In this document: positions 1-10,902 of the stretch, piece after piece
Layout of the letters: the number at the start of each line of letters is the position of its first letter
Position numbering within the stretch: position 1 is the first letter of the stretch
Assembly: GCA_027605045.1 (NCBI GenBank)
Contig: JAQFWX010000010.1
Location: 1,120,879-1,184,878, forward strand
Length of the DNA stretch: 64,000 bases
Direction: 5' to 3'
From: Phallus indusiatus
Lineage: Eukaryota; Basidiomycota; Agaricomycetes; Phallales; Phallaceae
Notes under the pieces: generated by a model
Told to the model about the DNA's origin: nothing
The model's input: the letters and a program-made list of their open reading frames with translations, nothing else
Databases searched by the model: none
Made by a program: the position numbers and the translations under genes

Positions 1-2545
1 CGCGGTAGTTGTTCTCTTGAGCTTGTCTGGCCAAGCTTGAATGGGTACCCGTTGATTTTACGGGTGTCTGACGTTGAGCTAGTATTGACTTATTATAGTC
101 CCATGCTTGCTCTATGTCGTTCGCGACTATGTACAGCCGTCGAATTGATGAGTTTTCGGCCAGGAATCCCCTCTTGGTGACTTCACTGCGAATTCTCTCA
201 TCAAGTCCTTCTAAGAACTTTCGTTTGAAGGTGTATCTGTCCGGTGGATGGACTAGACGTGCTGCGAATTTCAACAGTTCACTCATGTACCGGTGTACGC
301 TCCTTGCACCTTGCTTCGCGTGATCGAAGTTATGTGCAGACTGGTTCTTGCTTGTAGGTGACAAGAACATATTGTGCATCCTTCGGAACAGTCTTACCAA
401 GTCCCAACCCTTGGTTGAACGACCTCCTCGTTCTACGTGCTCCACAAACCATTCGTGTGCCTCTCCATCTAGTCGCATACCGACTACGGCTATATGTGCT
501 TCGACGTACGCTGCGCCGAGTAGGTTATTCAGCCTCAACCATCTGAGGATAGAGGTCACGAACTTCTCAAAGTCTTCAGGCTTTGATGATCCGCTATACA
601 TAACGGATAATGGCATCTTTGCACCCGCTTTCGCAAGTGGGGACGCTGATACTACTACATCCTTGCACTCCTCTAGTGCTTCTTGCACCATGACAATTAT
701 CCCCTCGTCTTCCCGAACTCTTCTAAACCTCTTTGTGGGTTTATGTCTATCTTCTCGGTCGTCAAATGGGGTTTCCCTCATTTCACATTCGAAGTATCCG
801 CGATCGTACGCTTCTTCTTCGTCGTCTGACGAGTCCTTGTCATCATAGTATTTGGGCATGAAGGGCCCAGCGTTACTCTCCGGTATATCTCGGAGGTCTT
901 CTCTCATTTGCTCGTACTGATCCCTGGCAGATGTTGCTCTTCTTCTGGGTACAACCGGTGCTCTGGTTGTCGGGGACGTTGCAGGAGCGTGTGCTTGACC
1001 GGCGTTTGTTGGTGGGCCAGGATGTACTGTTGACGGTCCTGGTTGCGCTGCAGTCTGAGCGGGCGCCGAGCGATTAGAGAGGTCTTGCTCAAAGATGATG
1101 CCAGGTCGTTGGCCAGCTTCCATTTCTCGGTTGCTTTTAGCCAGTTCAGTGCGTGCTGCTCGCACTTCCTGCAGGTCTTCCTGCATGTCGACATACGGTT
1201 CTTGCCTACTAACCTTCCCTTGTAACGCAGTTGTGCGTTTGTCTAATGCTTCGGAACGTTTTTCCCGTGCCAGTTGCGCTGCCTCAGCGGCCATCCTTTC
1301 CAGGTCTTTCGCTGACTCTTCCAGCTCTGCAGCTGAAGGATTACTCTTATCACGCGGTCCTTGACCCGCGTTGACTCGTCTGGTAGATTGATCTTCCAGG
1401 TAGTCACGAGTTGCCACGAACTCTGGTGGGGTACGTCGGCTGTTTCGACGTGATCTATCCAGCTCAGCTCGTCCTCTCTCTATCTCGGCGGCTGCGTCAT
1501 CTGCTGCTCGCGTGGGTCTGATGGGCGTGCTGGTCGCTGCTGGTTGTGCAGAAGGTAGGTCCTGTAACACTGAATGTAGTGTTTCCGCGTGTACCGCGTA
1601 CTGTTGTGTGGGTTGACGTGTTATACCGGGGGTCGGTGCTGCCGATGGAGCTCTGGGCGTCGCTGGCAATGCTGGCGTGTTTGCCATTGTCTTGACCGTC
1701 GCCTGCGCGTTGTCCATTACTGGGGCCAGTATTGTCGTGCTGGTTCTATTGTCGTCTCGTGCACGACCTTTCCCTTTCACCGTTGTCCACGGTTCTTCTT
1801 CATCGGGTATTACGGCTGCATCTAGTCGTACTAACATATCACCGACGTCTTGTCCCGGTGTATCACTGTTAGGGCGACTCAGGGCACACACCTAGAGGAG
1901 GGAAAACCTAAGATCTATTGGGGGGCAGCGACTAACTACTCACCTAGAGGAGGGAAAACCTAAGAGAACAAGCTTAGGTATCCCCCTCTAGGGAAAACGC
2001 ATATAAGTACAGGATATGAGGCGCCCGACTGATCCCCATGGGATCCGAGGAGATACAAACAGAAATCGAAAGAAATCGAAGAGATCGGGAAATCGAGAAA
2101 ACGGTGGAAATAGTGGAAACGACAAAATACGGGAAATGAAGGAAATCGAAGTGCGAGATGAAATCGAAAGAAATCGAAGAAATCGAATAATAGGACGAGG
2201 CGCTAGCGTACTGTAACAATCACCTCTTACGAGGTCATGGATCATCCTTTTTGCATCCTCAATCATCTTACGTGGTAGGACTACCTCGTCTTTTCCGAGG
2301 TTGGACTTATGAGATCTGGTCGATTTCACTGATTCACCTGATTCGCTCCGCGCTGGTGAAGCTTGTCTCGATCCTTGTCTCGATCCTTGTCTAGATCGAT
2401 TCGCGTGGTCCGCGACTAGTGTTTCAAACAATGCTGCATCTATCACAACAGTATCACCTGCTCGTGCAGATGTGGATGGACCGCCTTCGGTAGGTGGTGG
2501 TTCGCCTACGTTCTTTTTTGACTTCTTGTTGCTTTTAGGAGGCAT
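1..2545 (-). pseudogene. Gag (partial) of element 1, split by a solo LTR
   Basis: The minus-strand frame starts at the ATG at 2545 (MPPKSNKKSKK); a longer reading would need a GTG. It runs to 2224, is interrupted by the solo LTR 1867-2218, and continues in register from 1866 to position 1 without a stop. The N-terminal part is acidic and Ser/Arg-rich, and the middle (about 1000-1350) is a charged, probably coiled-coil stretch. The retrotransposon Gag core is at about 690-100, with blocks FEKFVTSILRWLRLNNLLG and HRYMSELLKF. The frame resembles the Gag of element C over the same region. No zinc knuckle or Pol is reached before the edge. Removing the LTR and one 5-bp duplication restores the frame, so this Gag was intact when the LTR landed. 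Confidence 0.8.
1867..2218 (-). repeat. Solo LTR, family alpha (352 bp), TSD ATCAC
   Basis: Starts TGTTAGGGCG and ends CTGTAACA. It is flanked by ATCAC at 1862-1866 and 2219-2223. It carries the CCTAGAGGAGGG/CCTAAG boxes and the AAGCTTGTTCT 11-mer (minus sense) shared with families beta and gamma. By comparison with element B, its sense strand is minus. It splits the Gag frame of element 1. Confidence 0.93.
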
Positions 2546-2622
2546 ATCCTCTCTCACTATAAACTAGCAAATACGATTGGCGTATTTTGGAAATTGTAAC
2601 GCCGTTTAGGTGTTAAAAAAGA

Positions 2623-2886
2623 TGTAACGTTTCGTTACAGTTTACGATTAGCCCGGTTCTTACGGACTCACAACAAACAGTATAAAGCTGTATATTTGCA
2701 AGTGCAGGTAAGAAAGGCTGCCGGCGCCTTTACCGTTACGCGGTATTTACTGGTGTGACGGCGCCTATGTACATTACATAATACTAGGTACTTGTGCAGA
2801 CGACGATCGTCTGCATGCAATTGTATATATATACTAATATGTACTATGGGTAATAGTAGTCCGCTGGTCATAGCGGAACCGTTACA
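2623..2886 (-). repeat. 5' LTR of element 1 (264 bp)
   Basis: On the plus strand it reads TGTAACGTTTCGTTAC... to ...GAACCGTTACA, so both ends are TG/CA with the short inverted repeat TGTAAC/GTTACA. It contains the palindrome GCAGACGACGATCGTCTGC (2798-2816 region) and the hairpin TCCGCT/AGCGGA near its right edge. Next to it is the leader segment shared with element C. The right boundary is set where the Helitron coding frame resumes. Confidence 0.75.
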
Positions 2887-3098
2887 GTGTTGACACATTG
2901 CGTTAACATTTTTTATTCGCATCCCGAATTGTTAAAGCCTTTGCCATCGCTAGTTGATTAATCGCATATGCAGCTGCTATCACGGCCGAAAAGTTGTAGC
3001 TTCTGGCTTGAGGTTTGGAGAAATACTTCACAATGTAAAATATTATGTCTTTGGTAATGCCAGCATTAAGCAACAATTTGATACCATGATTAGACCGG

Positions 3099-3493
3099 TG
3101 TCAGGGTACGCTACCACCGTCTCTCATTTTCCTTGATTATTACCATCGGCATCACTTCATTTCTATTTCATTTATTATTTCCGTGTTTTACTTTTACTTT
3201 CCGCTTCCTTGTTCTGTCTCTATTTCACTTTCTCTACTCGCACGCGTCGCGCGCTCGTACCCGGCGTGATGCCCGTGACATCACGTCGCTTAGGTTCGGC
3301 TTGGGCGCCTGGCACTTAGCTGTGCCAGGGCCGCACACCATGTCGTCGTTTTGTGTATATAGTAGCTGTACCTAGAGTGAGGGTCCCTAAGCTTGTTCTC
3401 TTAGGATCCCCTCCCTCTAGGTGAGTAGTTAGTACTTTCCCAATATATCTCTTAGGATCCCCTCCCTCTAGTCTGAGCTGAGTAGCCCTAACA
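3099..3493 (+). repeat. Solo LTR, family gamma (395 bp), TSD ACCGG
   Basis: Begins TGTCAGGGTACGCTACC and ends TAGCCCTAACA. It is flanked by ACCGG at 3094-3098 and 3494-3498. A TATATA at 3356-3361 is followed about 33 bp later by AAGCTTGTTCT (3389-3399), the predicted transcription start and self-primer. Boxes CCTAGAG..CCTAAG (3371-3391) and two inverted copies (3400-3421, 3451-3471) surround it. Sense strand is plus. It lies in the Helitron remnant. Confidence 0.93.
3356..3399 (+). promoter_or_regulatory. Predicted LTR core promoter and transcription start (family gamma)
   Basis: TATATA at 3356-3361 lies 33 bp upstream of the 11-mer AAGCTTGTTCT, which is kept in all three LTR families alpha, beta and gamma at 30-33 bp from a TATA-like box. 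In element B this 11-mer is complementary to the primer-binding site, so it should be the RNA 5' end. Inferred from spacing and conservation only. Confidence 0.55.
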
Positions 3494-3841
3494 ACCGGAA
3501 AATGAGCATGACCAACAAACACCATGCGTTCAACCATTTGAGTTTCCTTGCTGAATCCCATTCACCGTTTTCGTACACGCGCGTCTCTTCTGCCAACTTC
3601 CACAGTGCGCGTCATTTACACTTCAGGCGTTTTTTCTTGTCCAGACTCCAGTACTAAACATGTTGAAGTTGAACAGACGTGAACGTGGTTCACCCTCGCA
3701 GATGCAAACTCGAATTGTCGCACTTGTGCATCAAAATCTTCCTTCTGAGGATCCAACGGTCTTGAGAAAGCAGTCGCGATACTCTTCAAGTCTTTCAGTT
3801 GCTTCGCTGTTTCGTGATCACTGGAGACATAGGATAGTTTG

Positions 3842-4161
3842 TGTAACATTTCGTTACTTTTTATAGTGTACCGCGTACGGTACACAAGTTTTATCACGCT
3901 GTAGTTTCACACCACGAATAACAGACCAAGGGTGCTGTATTTTTTATGGTGTAAAACAAAATGCGCGTGCTGAATCAGCACGCGCGTAGCTACTACTAAT
4001 GTATAGTTATTACATAATGGCTTGCTGCGACGCGGCGAGCCAGAGGCGTTAAGCGCCTCTGTTATTAGAGTAAGTAATAGTAACTACTGCAGAGGGCTTC
4101 GCCCTCTGCATATGCCTAAGTGGCATATACTCAATCCACCGCATGCGGTGGATCCGTTACA
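3842..4161 (-). repeat. 3' LTR of element C (320 bp), hairpin-rich
   Basis: Plus-strand ends are TGTAACATTTCGTTAC and GGATCCGTTACA. It holds serial palindromes: an 11-bp stem GCGCGTGCTGA near 3962-3984, CAGAGGCG/CGCCTCTG near 4042-4062, GCAGAGGGC/GCCCTCTGC with loop TTC near 4089-4109, ATATGCC/GGCATAT near 4110-4128, and the perfect palindrome ATCCACCGCATGCGGTGGAT near 4134-4153. It is about 14 bp longer than the 5' LTR (insertion-free) in the region around 4025-4045. Confidence 0.9.
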
Positions 4162-4171
4162 TCCTCCCCTT
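4162..4171 (-). other. Polypurine tract of element C
   Basis: Minus strand AAGGGGAGGA sits directly against the 3' LTR start. This is the expected plus-strand primer position for an LTR retroelement. Confidence 0.8.
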
Positions 4172-5242
4172 GTAAGTTGTGACTTGGACTCCAAGTCATG
4201 GGATCGTGAAGAGGAGGCGTCTGACTGTAATCAGTCAGAGGGATTGCTGTAGTCAATCTCCATGCTCTCCGAGGCACTCGGATGCGGCGCGTCAAGGTCC
4301 TCAGGGGGCCTCAACAATTCCTCGTCCGTCATCTGAATTGGGACGGACGGGGAGTAGACCTTGTTAGGCGGGCCTGCCACGATACTGGCAGGTGATGCCG
4401 ACGCATGGACGGCGGGGGCGGACGACTGAGTCGTACGCGCCTTTTTTGTTGGACGATCCAGTCCACGGCGCACGCGATAGTCATGCGCGATGCGATTGAC
4501 ATCTTCTCCATTGGCGTATCGTTGGAGAAGGGGCGCGATCACCTCAGTGACGCGTCTTGTCGTCGCTCCATTGGCGTGCATGGAGCGAATCACCTCCTCT
4601 ATGGTGATGGAGGAGGGGAATTTGCACTCGAAGGAACGAGTGTAGCCTTCCATGAGCGTGGAAGGCAGGTGGGTGGAGGAATTACCCCTACCACCGAGAA
4701 CTTCTCCCCACACAGTAAGTGCGGGGTCGAGGAGGCACTCAGCCGCCTTCTCGAGGAACTTGGCACGTACTTCACGAGTACGTGTGACTCGTTTGAGCCA
4801 TGCGAACACCTCAACATCTTGAGGGTTTAATGATCCATCCGACATTAGTCGGATGTAGGGAGGGACCTGGTTAGGGTCCGCATTCCAAGTATTGATTAAA
4901 TACTTGATCTCGGGGTGGATGAGTTCTCCCGAGATAGACACCACCGAGGGACGGTTGGCGGCAGCCTCCATAGCTTCAAGCTTGGCGGTCTTCCTCGCCA
5001 GGCGGCGCTCCTTCATGGATCTGCGCCAGCGAGTCCATGTGTATGAAATACGCATGTGAACCCCTCTGTCGTCGGGGTACGTGAATACCGGGGGGTCGGT
5101 CCAAACCCGGGTTCCAATCTCAACGAACAATGGTTCGTCGAGGCTGCAGGTGTTATACCATGCAGTGGGGTTGGGGGTGCCAGGCACCAGAGAATGATCC
5201 CCACTAACAGTGGGGTCGAAGCCCTTGACGAAGAAGGGCCAT

Positions 5243-5638
5243 TGTTAGGGCTACTCAGCTCAGGCTAGAGGGAGGGGATCCTAAGACAATATATTGGAAG
5301 GGAAACTAACTACTCACCTAGAGGGAGGGGATCCTAAGAGAACAAGCTTAGGGACCCTCACTCTAGGTACAGCTACTATATACATAAAACGACGACGCGG
5401 CGTGCGGCCCTGACACAGCTAAGTGCCAGGCGCCCAAACCGAACCTAAGCGACGTGATGTCACGGGCATCACGCCGGGCACGAGCGCGCAACGCGCGCGA
5501 GTAGAGAAAGTGAAATAGAGACAGAACAAGGAAACGGAGAGTGGAGGTAAAATATGGAAATGATAAATAAGATAGAAACGAAATGATGCCGATGATAATA
5601 AATAAGAAAATGAGAGACGGCGGTAGCGTACCCTGACA
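5243..5638 (-). repeat. Solo LTR, family gamma (396 bp), TSD GCCAT
   Basis: Begins TGTTAGGGCTACTCAGCTC and ends GTACCCTGACA. Flanked by GCCAT at 5238-5242 and 5639-5643. Inserted in the third ORF of element C; the frame is in register across it. Confidence 0.93.
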
Positions 5639-6558
5639 GCCATGGGTCCCTATTGGAGTCCCATCCTGGCTTGGTCCGTGGATACGGACCAGAGGGTTTC
5701 CTTGGAGAAACCGGGGCAGCATCGCGAGAGCCCGATGCCTTGGTTGCATCAGCGTAGGTACGCTGAGGCTTGCGTTTGGTGGACGACGCGATGGAGGCGT
5801 CATCATCATAGTCGTTATCATTGACTATGTCTTCCATGTCGTCTGACGACGACATGTCATTGAAGATATCAGGCAAAGGGGCTACCTGGGATGGCTCAGG
5901 CGCTTTGTCGGCCTGGTCTCTCGACCGCTTCTTGGAGGTCAATGGGGAAATCGACGAGCCTGCCGTCGACGCTGAACGTTCAAGTTCAGCAATATGAGCT
6001 TTCAACTCGTAGATATGACGATTCGCATCGTCGAGGTGATCTGTCAAGGACTTGATGTCCTTTTCAGCTTCTTCTAGATGTTCGTCTAGATGATAGTACT
6101 CCCTTTTTATGAAGGGAAAGGCCTTGTAAACGGCCTGCTTGACCACGTCATGGTCAAGGATAATCGCCCCGCTGCCAGCGGGGCCTGCCAGATGACTGGC
6201 AAAGTCGTTGCACGCAGTGCAACTATCATTGTTATGATAGACGGATATACATCCGTCCATCGCGTCTAAGGTCCATTCGGACCTTTGCAGGGCCAGTTGA
6301 GCCTCTGCTTTTTTGAACCTACTAACAGGTTGCGGCGTAGGCGACCGCGAGCGGGATCGTTCGCGTTGCTGTCACGGTACGCTAGCGCCTCGCTCGATTA
6401 TTCGATCTTTTCGATTTCTTTCGGTTTCATTTCGCACTTCGATTTCCTTCACTTTCCGTATCTTACCGTTTCCACTATTTTTGTCGTTTTCTCGATTTCT
6501 CGATTTCTTCGATTTACTCCGATTTCTGTTTCTATCTCCTCGGATCCCATGGGGATCA

Positions 6559-6983
6559 TGTTAGGGCGACTCAGGGCACACACCTAGAGGGCAGGAAACC
6601 TAAGATCTATTGATGAACGACGACTAACTACTCACCTAGAGGGCAGGAAACCTAAGAGAACAAGCTTAGGGATCCCCCTCTAGGGCTACGCTACATATAC
6701 TACGTGGAAGCGCTCGGGGACAATAGATGAGTATCGCCGCGGGATCCGAGGCGATAAAAGAGAGTTCGAAGAGGTTCGGAGAATTCGATCGGAGTTCGAA
6801 TTCGAAGAGATCGAAAGGAATAGATAATAGAGAACGAGAGATGACAGAACTATAGTTCGGGTTCTCGGAACCCAAACTCGAAGTCTCGGAAAGGAATCGG
6901 AAGGGAGAAAGGAACATCGGAACACAAGGAAATGAAGAAATAACGACACGGAAGACATGAAGTGAAGCTAGCGTACCCTGACA
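6559..6983 (-). repeat. 3' LTR of element B (family beta, 425 bp)
   Basis: Plus-strand ends are TGTTAGGGCGACTCAGGG and GCTAGCGTACCCTGACA. Matches 12317-12741 base for base as far as I can check by eye. The Pol frame runs into it and ends at a stop at 6968-6970, inside the LTR. Confidence 0.95.
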
Positions 6984-9900
6984 CCACCCCCCCCTTCAAC
7001 AAGGCGTCGACCCGACGCCTGCAGATCGTCCCATTCATCCATTGGTCTGGGCCGGAACAACAAACCGTTAATTGAACGCGGTGCATGTGGGTGGTCTCGA
7101 TAGAAGTCGCGCAGAAGGTTCGGAGCGGCAAGATCTTTTTCTGGAATCCACTGATCATGCTCCGGGCCGTACCCCTCCCAGCGAACCTTGAACTCTAATC
7201 GATTCCGAACAATTCGACTGTCTAAAACCTCTTCCACCACATAATGTTCACCATCGTCTCGAAGTTCTGGAGGTGGGGGAGGTTTCGCACAACGACCCGG
7301 AATCGTATCAGTAGCTGCAGGACGGAGTTTGGAAACATGGAAAACAGGGTGCAGTCGAGACATCGACTTCGGAAGAACCAATCGATATGCTCGGGAACTG
7401 ACCTTTGCTGCAATCGGATAAGGACCCAGGAAGCGGTGCGCCAATTTAGCTGAAGGTCGAGTTGTTCGGATATCACTAGCATCTAAGAAGACCTTGTCAC
7501 CTGTTTTGTACTCTGGAGCTGGGACGTGCTTCCGATTATAATATTTCGCCATGTCGTCCTTTGCCTTCACAATCGCAGATCTGGCCTCTTCGAGAGCTGC
7601 AGCCATTCGATCCTTGAACTCGTTAACTGCTTCGATCTTCGATCCTGGAAGTCGGGGCTCGAATCCCATGCGTGGTTGTCGCCCTGTGTCGAGTTCAAAG
7701 GGTGTGGATTGCGTCGCGGCATGTATGTGGTTGTTGTAAGCGAACTCGGCCATAGGAAGGAGGCGGTCCCAGTTGTCCTGTCTTTCCGAAGTGAAAACAC
7801 GAAGGTACTGTTCGATTTCGGCATTAACACGCTCGGTCTGGCCATCGGTTTGTGGATGGTAGGCAGTAGACATTGCTAAGCGTATTCCGAGGGTTCTGGA
7901 GAGTTCCTTAGTGAATCGAGCTGCGAACTGAGGTCCTCGATCCGAAATGATCTTCTCGGGTAGGCCGTGAAGTTTCCAGACGTGTTGGAGATAGAGTGAA
8001 GCCAGCCCAGAAGCGTCCAGAGTTGTGAAGGTCGGAATAAAGTGTGCGCGCTTGGTGAGAGAGTCTACCACCGCTAGAATGGCATCGTAACCGTTCGATT
8101 CGGGAAGTTCCACGATGAAGTCGACCGAAATGAATTCCCAAGGTCGGTAAGGCGTTTCTGTGGGTTCTAACTCGCCGAATGGAGCTCGTCGCGCGAGTTT
8201 CGTGCGTTGACAGGGGTCACAGGCCTCGACATATCGTTGAACGTATCTGGAGATACCGGGCCACCAGAATGTTCGGGAGATCAGTTCGAGGGTCTTGAAA
8301 CGTCCAGGGTGTCCACCGATCTTCGAATCATGATGGCACTGAGTGATCTTACGACGCAGTTCCTCGTCGCTCGGAACATACACCTTTCCACGGTAATAAA
8401 TGACATCCTGATGTTCGGACCACTCACTAGTATGTGCAGAGCGGCCACCAAGAGTTCTAAGAGATTCTAATGCCTTCGAAACACCATCTTCATGCTTTCC
8501 TTCACGATTTGCCTTTCGGATTTGACGCAGGAAACCTTCCTCCTCCCCTTTAAGCTGGAATGTTTGCAAAGCATTGATTGCGAACATTTCGGGGCGAATT
8601 AAGGTGATGCCTTGGTTGTCCTGCTTACCAGACCCATGATCTGCACGTCTAGAAAGGCTGTCGGGTTTGCCCATAGATCTTCCCGGGACGTGTCGAAGCA
8701 TAAAATCGAATCTGGAGAGATAAACCGACCACCTAGCCTGTCTTCGGTTAAGATTCCGAGCTGTCATGAAGTATTCGAGGTTCTTGTGATCTGTTCGAAT
8801 ATCAATCGGATGACTCGAACCTTCGAGGAAATGTCGCCATTCTTCTAAAGAGCGGATGATCGCCAACATTTCCTTGTCGTGGATCTCGTAATTTCGTTCG
8901 ACGGGACTAAGCGACTTTGAGAAAAGGCAACTGGATGCCACTTGTTGTCCTCCGAAGATAGCTGAGAAAGCACAGCACCTGTAGCGAAATCAGAACTGTC
9001 AGCTTCGATGCGATAAGGTCTGGAAGGATCGGGAATTAGCAGAACTGGTGCAGATGTCATAGCGAGCTTAAGGGAATCAAATGCATCCTGGCAGATGTCT
9101 GTCCAGACAAACGGAACATCTTTCTTCGTCAGACCGAACATGGGATGAGCGATCCGGGCGAAATCCTTAATGAAGCGACGGTAGAAGTTAGCGAAACCAA
9201 GGAAGGACTGAACTTCAGTTACGTTCTTCGGGACAGGCCATTCACGAACTCCGGAAACCTTCGCTGGATCCATCTCAACAGTATTCTCAGAAATGACCAT
9301 TCCTAGGTACTCGATCTTCGTCTGACAGAACTCACACTTCTCCGCCTTGAGATACAACTTGTGTTCGCGTAGTCGTTCTAGGACACGACGAGTGATCAGA
9401 TCATGTTCCTCCCGAGTTTTCGTGTAAATGAGAATATCGTCGATGTACACAGCCACTGCGCCTTCCGAGATCAGATCCTCGAAGATTTCGTTCATCATCG
9501 TCTGGAACGTTGCTGGACTGTTAGTAAGACCGAAAAACATCACTAGAGGTTCGAAAAGTCCTCGATTCGTTCGGAAAGCGGCCTTCCACTCGTCCCCCTC
9601 CTTAATCCGAACATTGTTGTAACCCCATCGCACATCGAGTTTAGTGAAATACTTCGCGCCTTGTAATTTATTGACAAGTTCCGAGATCAGGGGGAGCGGG
9701 TAGCGATTTTTGATCGTCATGGCATTTAAAGCACGATAGTCCTGAATGAGCCGAAGCGAACCGTCCTTCTTCTTGATAAAAAACACGGGGGAGGCCATCG
9801 GAGACTTTGAAGGACGTATCCGACCCGACCGAAGGTTCTCTTCCAGGAACGCGTCTAATTCCTTCTGCTCATTAGGAGATAGTGGGTAGATCTTACAGAA

Positions 9901-10902
9901 CTTTGGTTCAGATCCTGCTAGAAGTTCTATGGGGTGATCCCACTTCTTCGGATCAGGAAGGGAATCGAAGGATTCCTTAGCAAAAACATCTTCAAAGTCA
10001 TGGAAGCGTTCTGGAACGATTTCTCGGAAGCCCTTCTTGACTGGAGCATCAGCGTTGTTGGCGTAGGCCTGCGCAAGGCGTTGAGATATAGTTTCGGTGG
10101 CTCCTATGGAGTGACCAGAGGGTTCATCCGAGGCTAAGGAAATGGCGAACAGACGATCGCCTTCCTCGGGTTTGAATTCTGTCTCGATGTCCACAAGATC
10201 TGGCATATCAGGATCTGTAGATTCAGTGTCGTCCAATTGGACTGCTTGAGAAGCTCGGACACGGCGTAGAAAACGCCTAGAACCTCTTCCGAGGGGTTCT
10301 GGAGGAGCACAAGATCGACATTGTGGACTGCAGCGGGTTAGCTCGACCTCTCCCGTGGTGTAATCGATGACAGGGTTATGAGCCTTGAACCAAGGTAACC
10401 CGAGAAGAACAGGATACTTGCCCAGCGCAGTGACAGCAAACAGAACTCGTTCCGAATGTGTTCGGTATCGCATGACAATGTCTACAACATGGGTGATGTG
10501 GCCTGCTTGATTCGCAGTTCCGTCAACATTGAAGACAGGGATCGGTCTCGGAAGTCGAATGGTGGGGAATCGATGCTTCTTAACAAAATCACGGTCAAGG
10601 AACATACCACTCGCACCAGTATCGAGCATGGCCTTCGTGGAGGTGATGTCCCCAGTGTCAGCACTCTGAAGTTCAACAGAGATCTCGAGCCTCTGCGTAC
10701 CAGCAGTTGCTGCTAACCGGAACTCGTGTGGAAGACGACTCCGAAGCTTTAGAGGAAGTCGATGGGGGATAGAAGGAGCAGAGGGAGGTTCGGGAGATGC
10801 ATCAGAATCAATAGAAGTCGAATCAGAATTTTCATTGCACTCGGTGTCTATGTACAATTTTTCGAATCTATTGGATACTGGCAGCGAAGGTGCATCCTTC
10901 AT
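6968..10902 (-). pseudogene. Pol of element B: protease, RT, RNase H, integrase, chromodomain; one frameshift
   Basis: The ATG at 10902-10900 overlaps the gag stop as ATGA. In order: aspartic protease LDTGASG near 10610; reverse transcriptase with YIDDILIY near 9450; RNase H start DSSDFATGAV near 8990; integrase zinc-binding HH-CC region near 8200-8340; catalytic core DFIVEL near 8120, SDRGPQF near 7940 and a Glu in TERVNAE near 7830; GPY/F-like region; and a chromodomain (EEVLDSRIV...FKVRWEGY) near 7130-7260. The frame breaks once at the AAAA run at 8922-8925 in RNase H, where the remainder continues in another frame. The C-terminus EGGGGVRVR is encoded by the polypurine tract and LTR. The chromodomain marks it as a chromovirus. 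Confidence 0.93.
6984..6998 (-). other. Polypurine tract of element B
   Basis: The minus strand has a G-rich run (AAGGGGGGGGTGG) directly before the 3' LTR. It is read as part of the Pol frame. Confidence 0.8.

Larger units (their letters stand above)
1..2886 (-). mobile_element. Ty3/gypsy-like LTR retrotransposon, 5' part (element 1), cut by the window edge
   Basis: Minus-strand LTR retroelement. Its 5' LTR is 2623-2886 and its Gag frame runs from 2545 leftward off the window. The Gag shares blocks with element C (SPLAKAGAK, YSGSS, a WFTQ/WFVE-type block). The LTR edge TGTAACGTTTCGTTAC and the adjoining leader (GGTGTTAAAAAAGA on the plus strand) match element C, so the two are related families. 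It lies inside the Helitron gene, whose frame resumes at about 2890. The left end is outside the window, so the target duplication cannot be tested. Confidence 0.85.
2887..3818 (-). pseudogene. Helitron replication/helicase protein gene, downstream segment
   Basis: Minus-strand coding remnant of a Helitron Rep-helicase protein, continuing from the segment at 22810. Readable blocks, in order, are FSRPLDP near 3760, NGEWDSARKLKWLN near 3560, and (after the solo LTR 3099-3493) KLLLNAG, TKDIIFYIVKYFSKPQ near 3000-3070 and MLTQCVNT near 2895. These match the region after the HUH Rep domain in fungal Helitrons. It is broken by frameshifts at about 3620 and in an A-run at about 2915, by the solo LTR, and finally by element 1. 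The helicase proper would lie left of the window. Cannot be functional. Confidence 0.8.

Noticed and set aside
348..848. Plus-strand open frame of 166 codons
   Set aside because: Antisense shadow of the element 1 Gag frame, whose minus-strand reading has recognisable Gag blocks.
5363..5821. Minus-strand frame of 152 codons across 5363-5821
   Set aside because: Mostly LTR sequence; it is an artefact of the solo LTR 5243-5638 inside the third ORF of element C.
7526..8470. Several plus-strand frames over 80 codons
   Set aside because: They lie opposite the integrase of element B; no motifs of their own.
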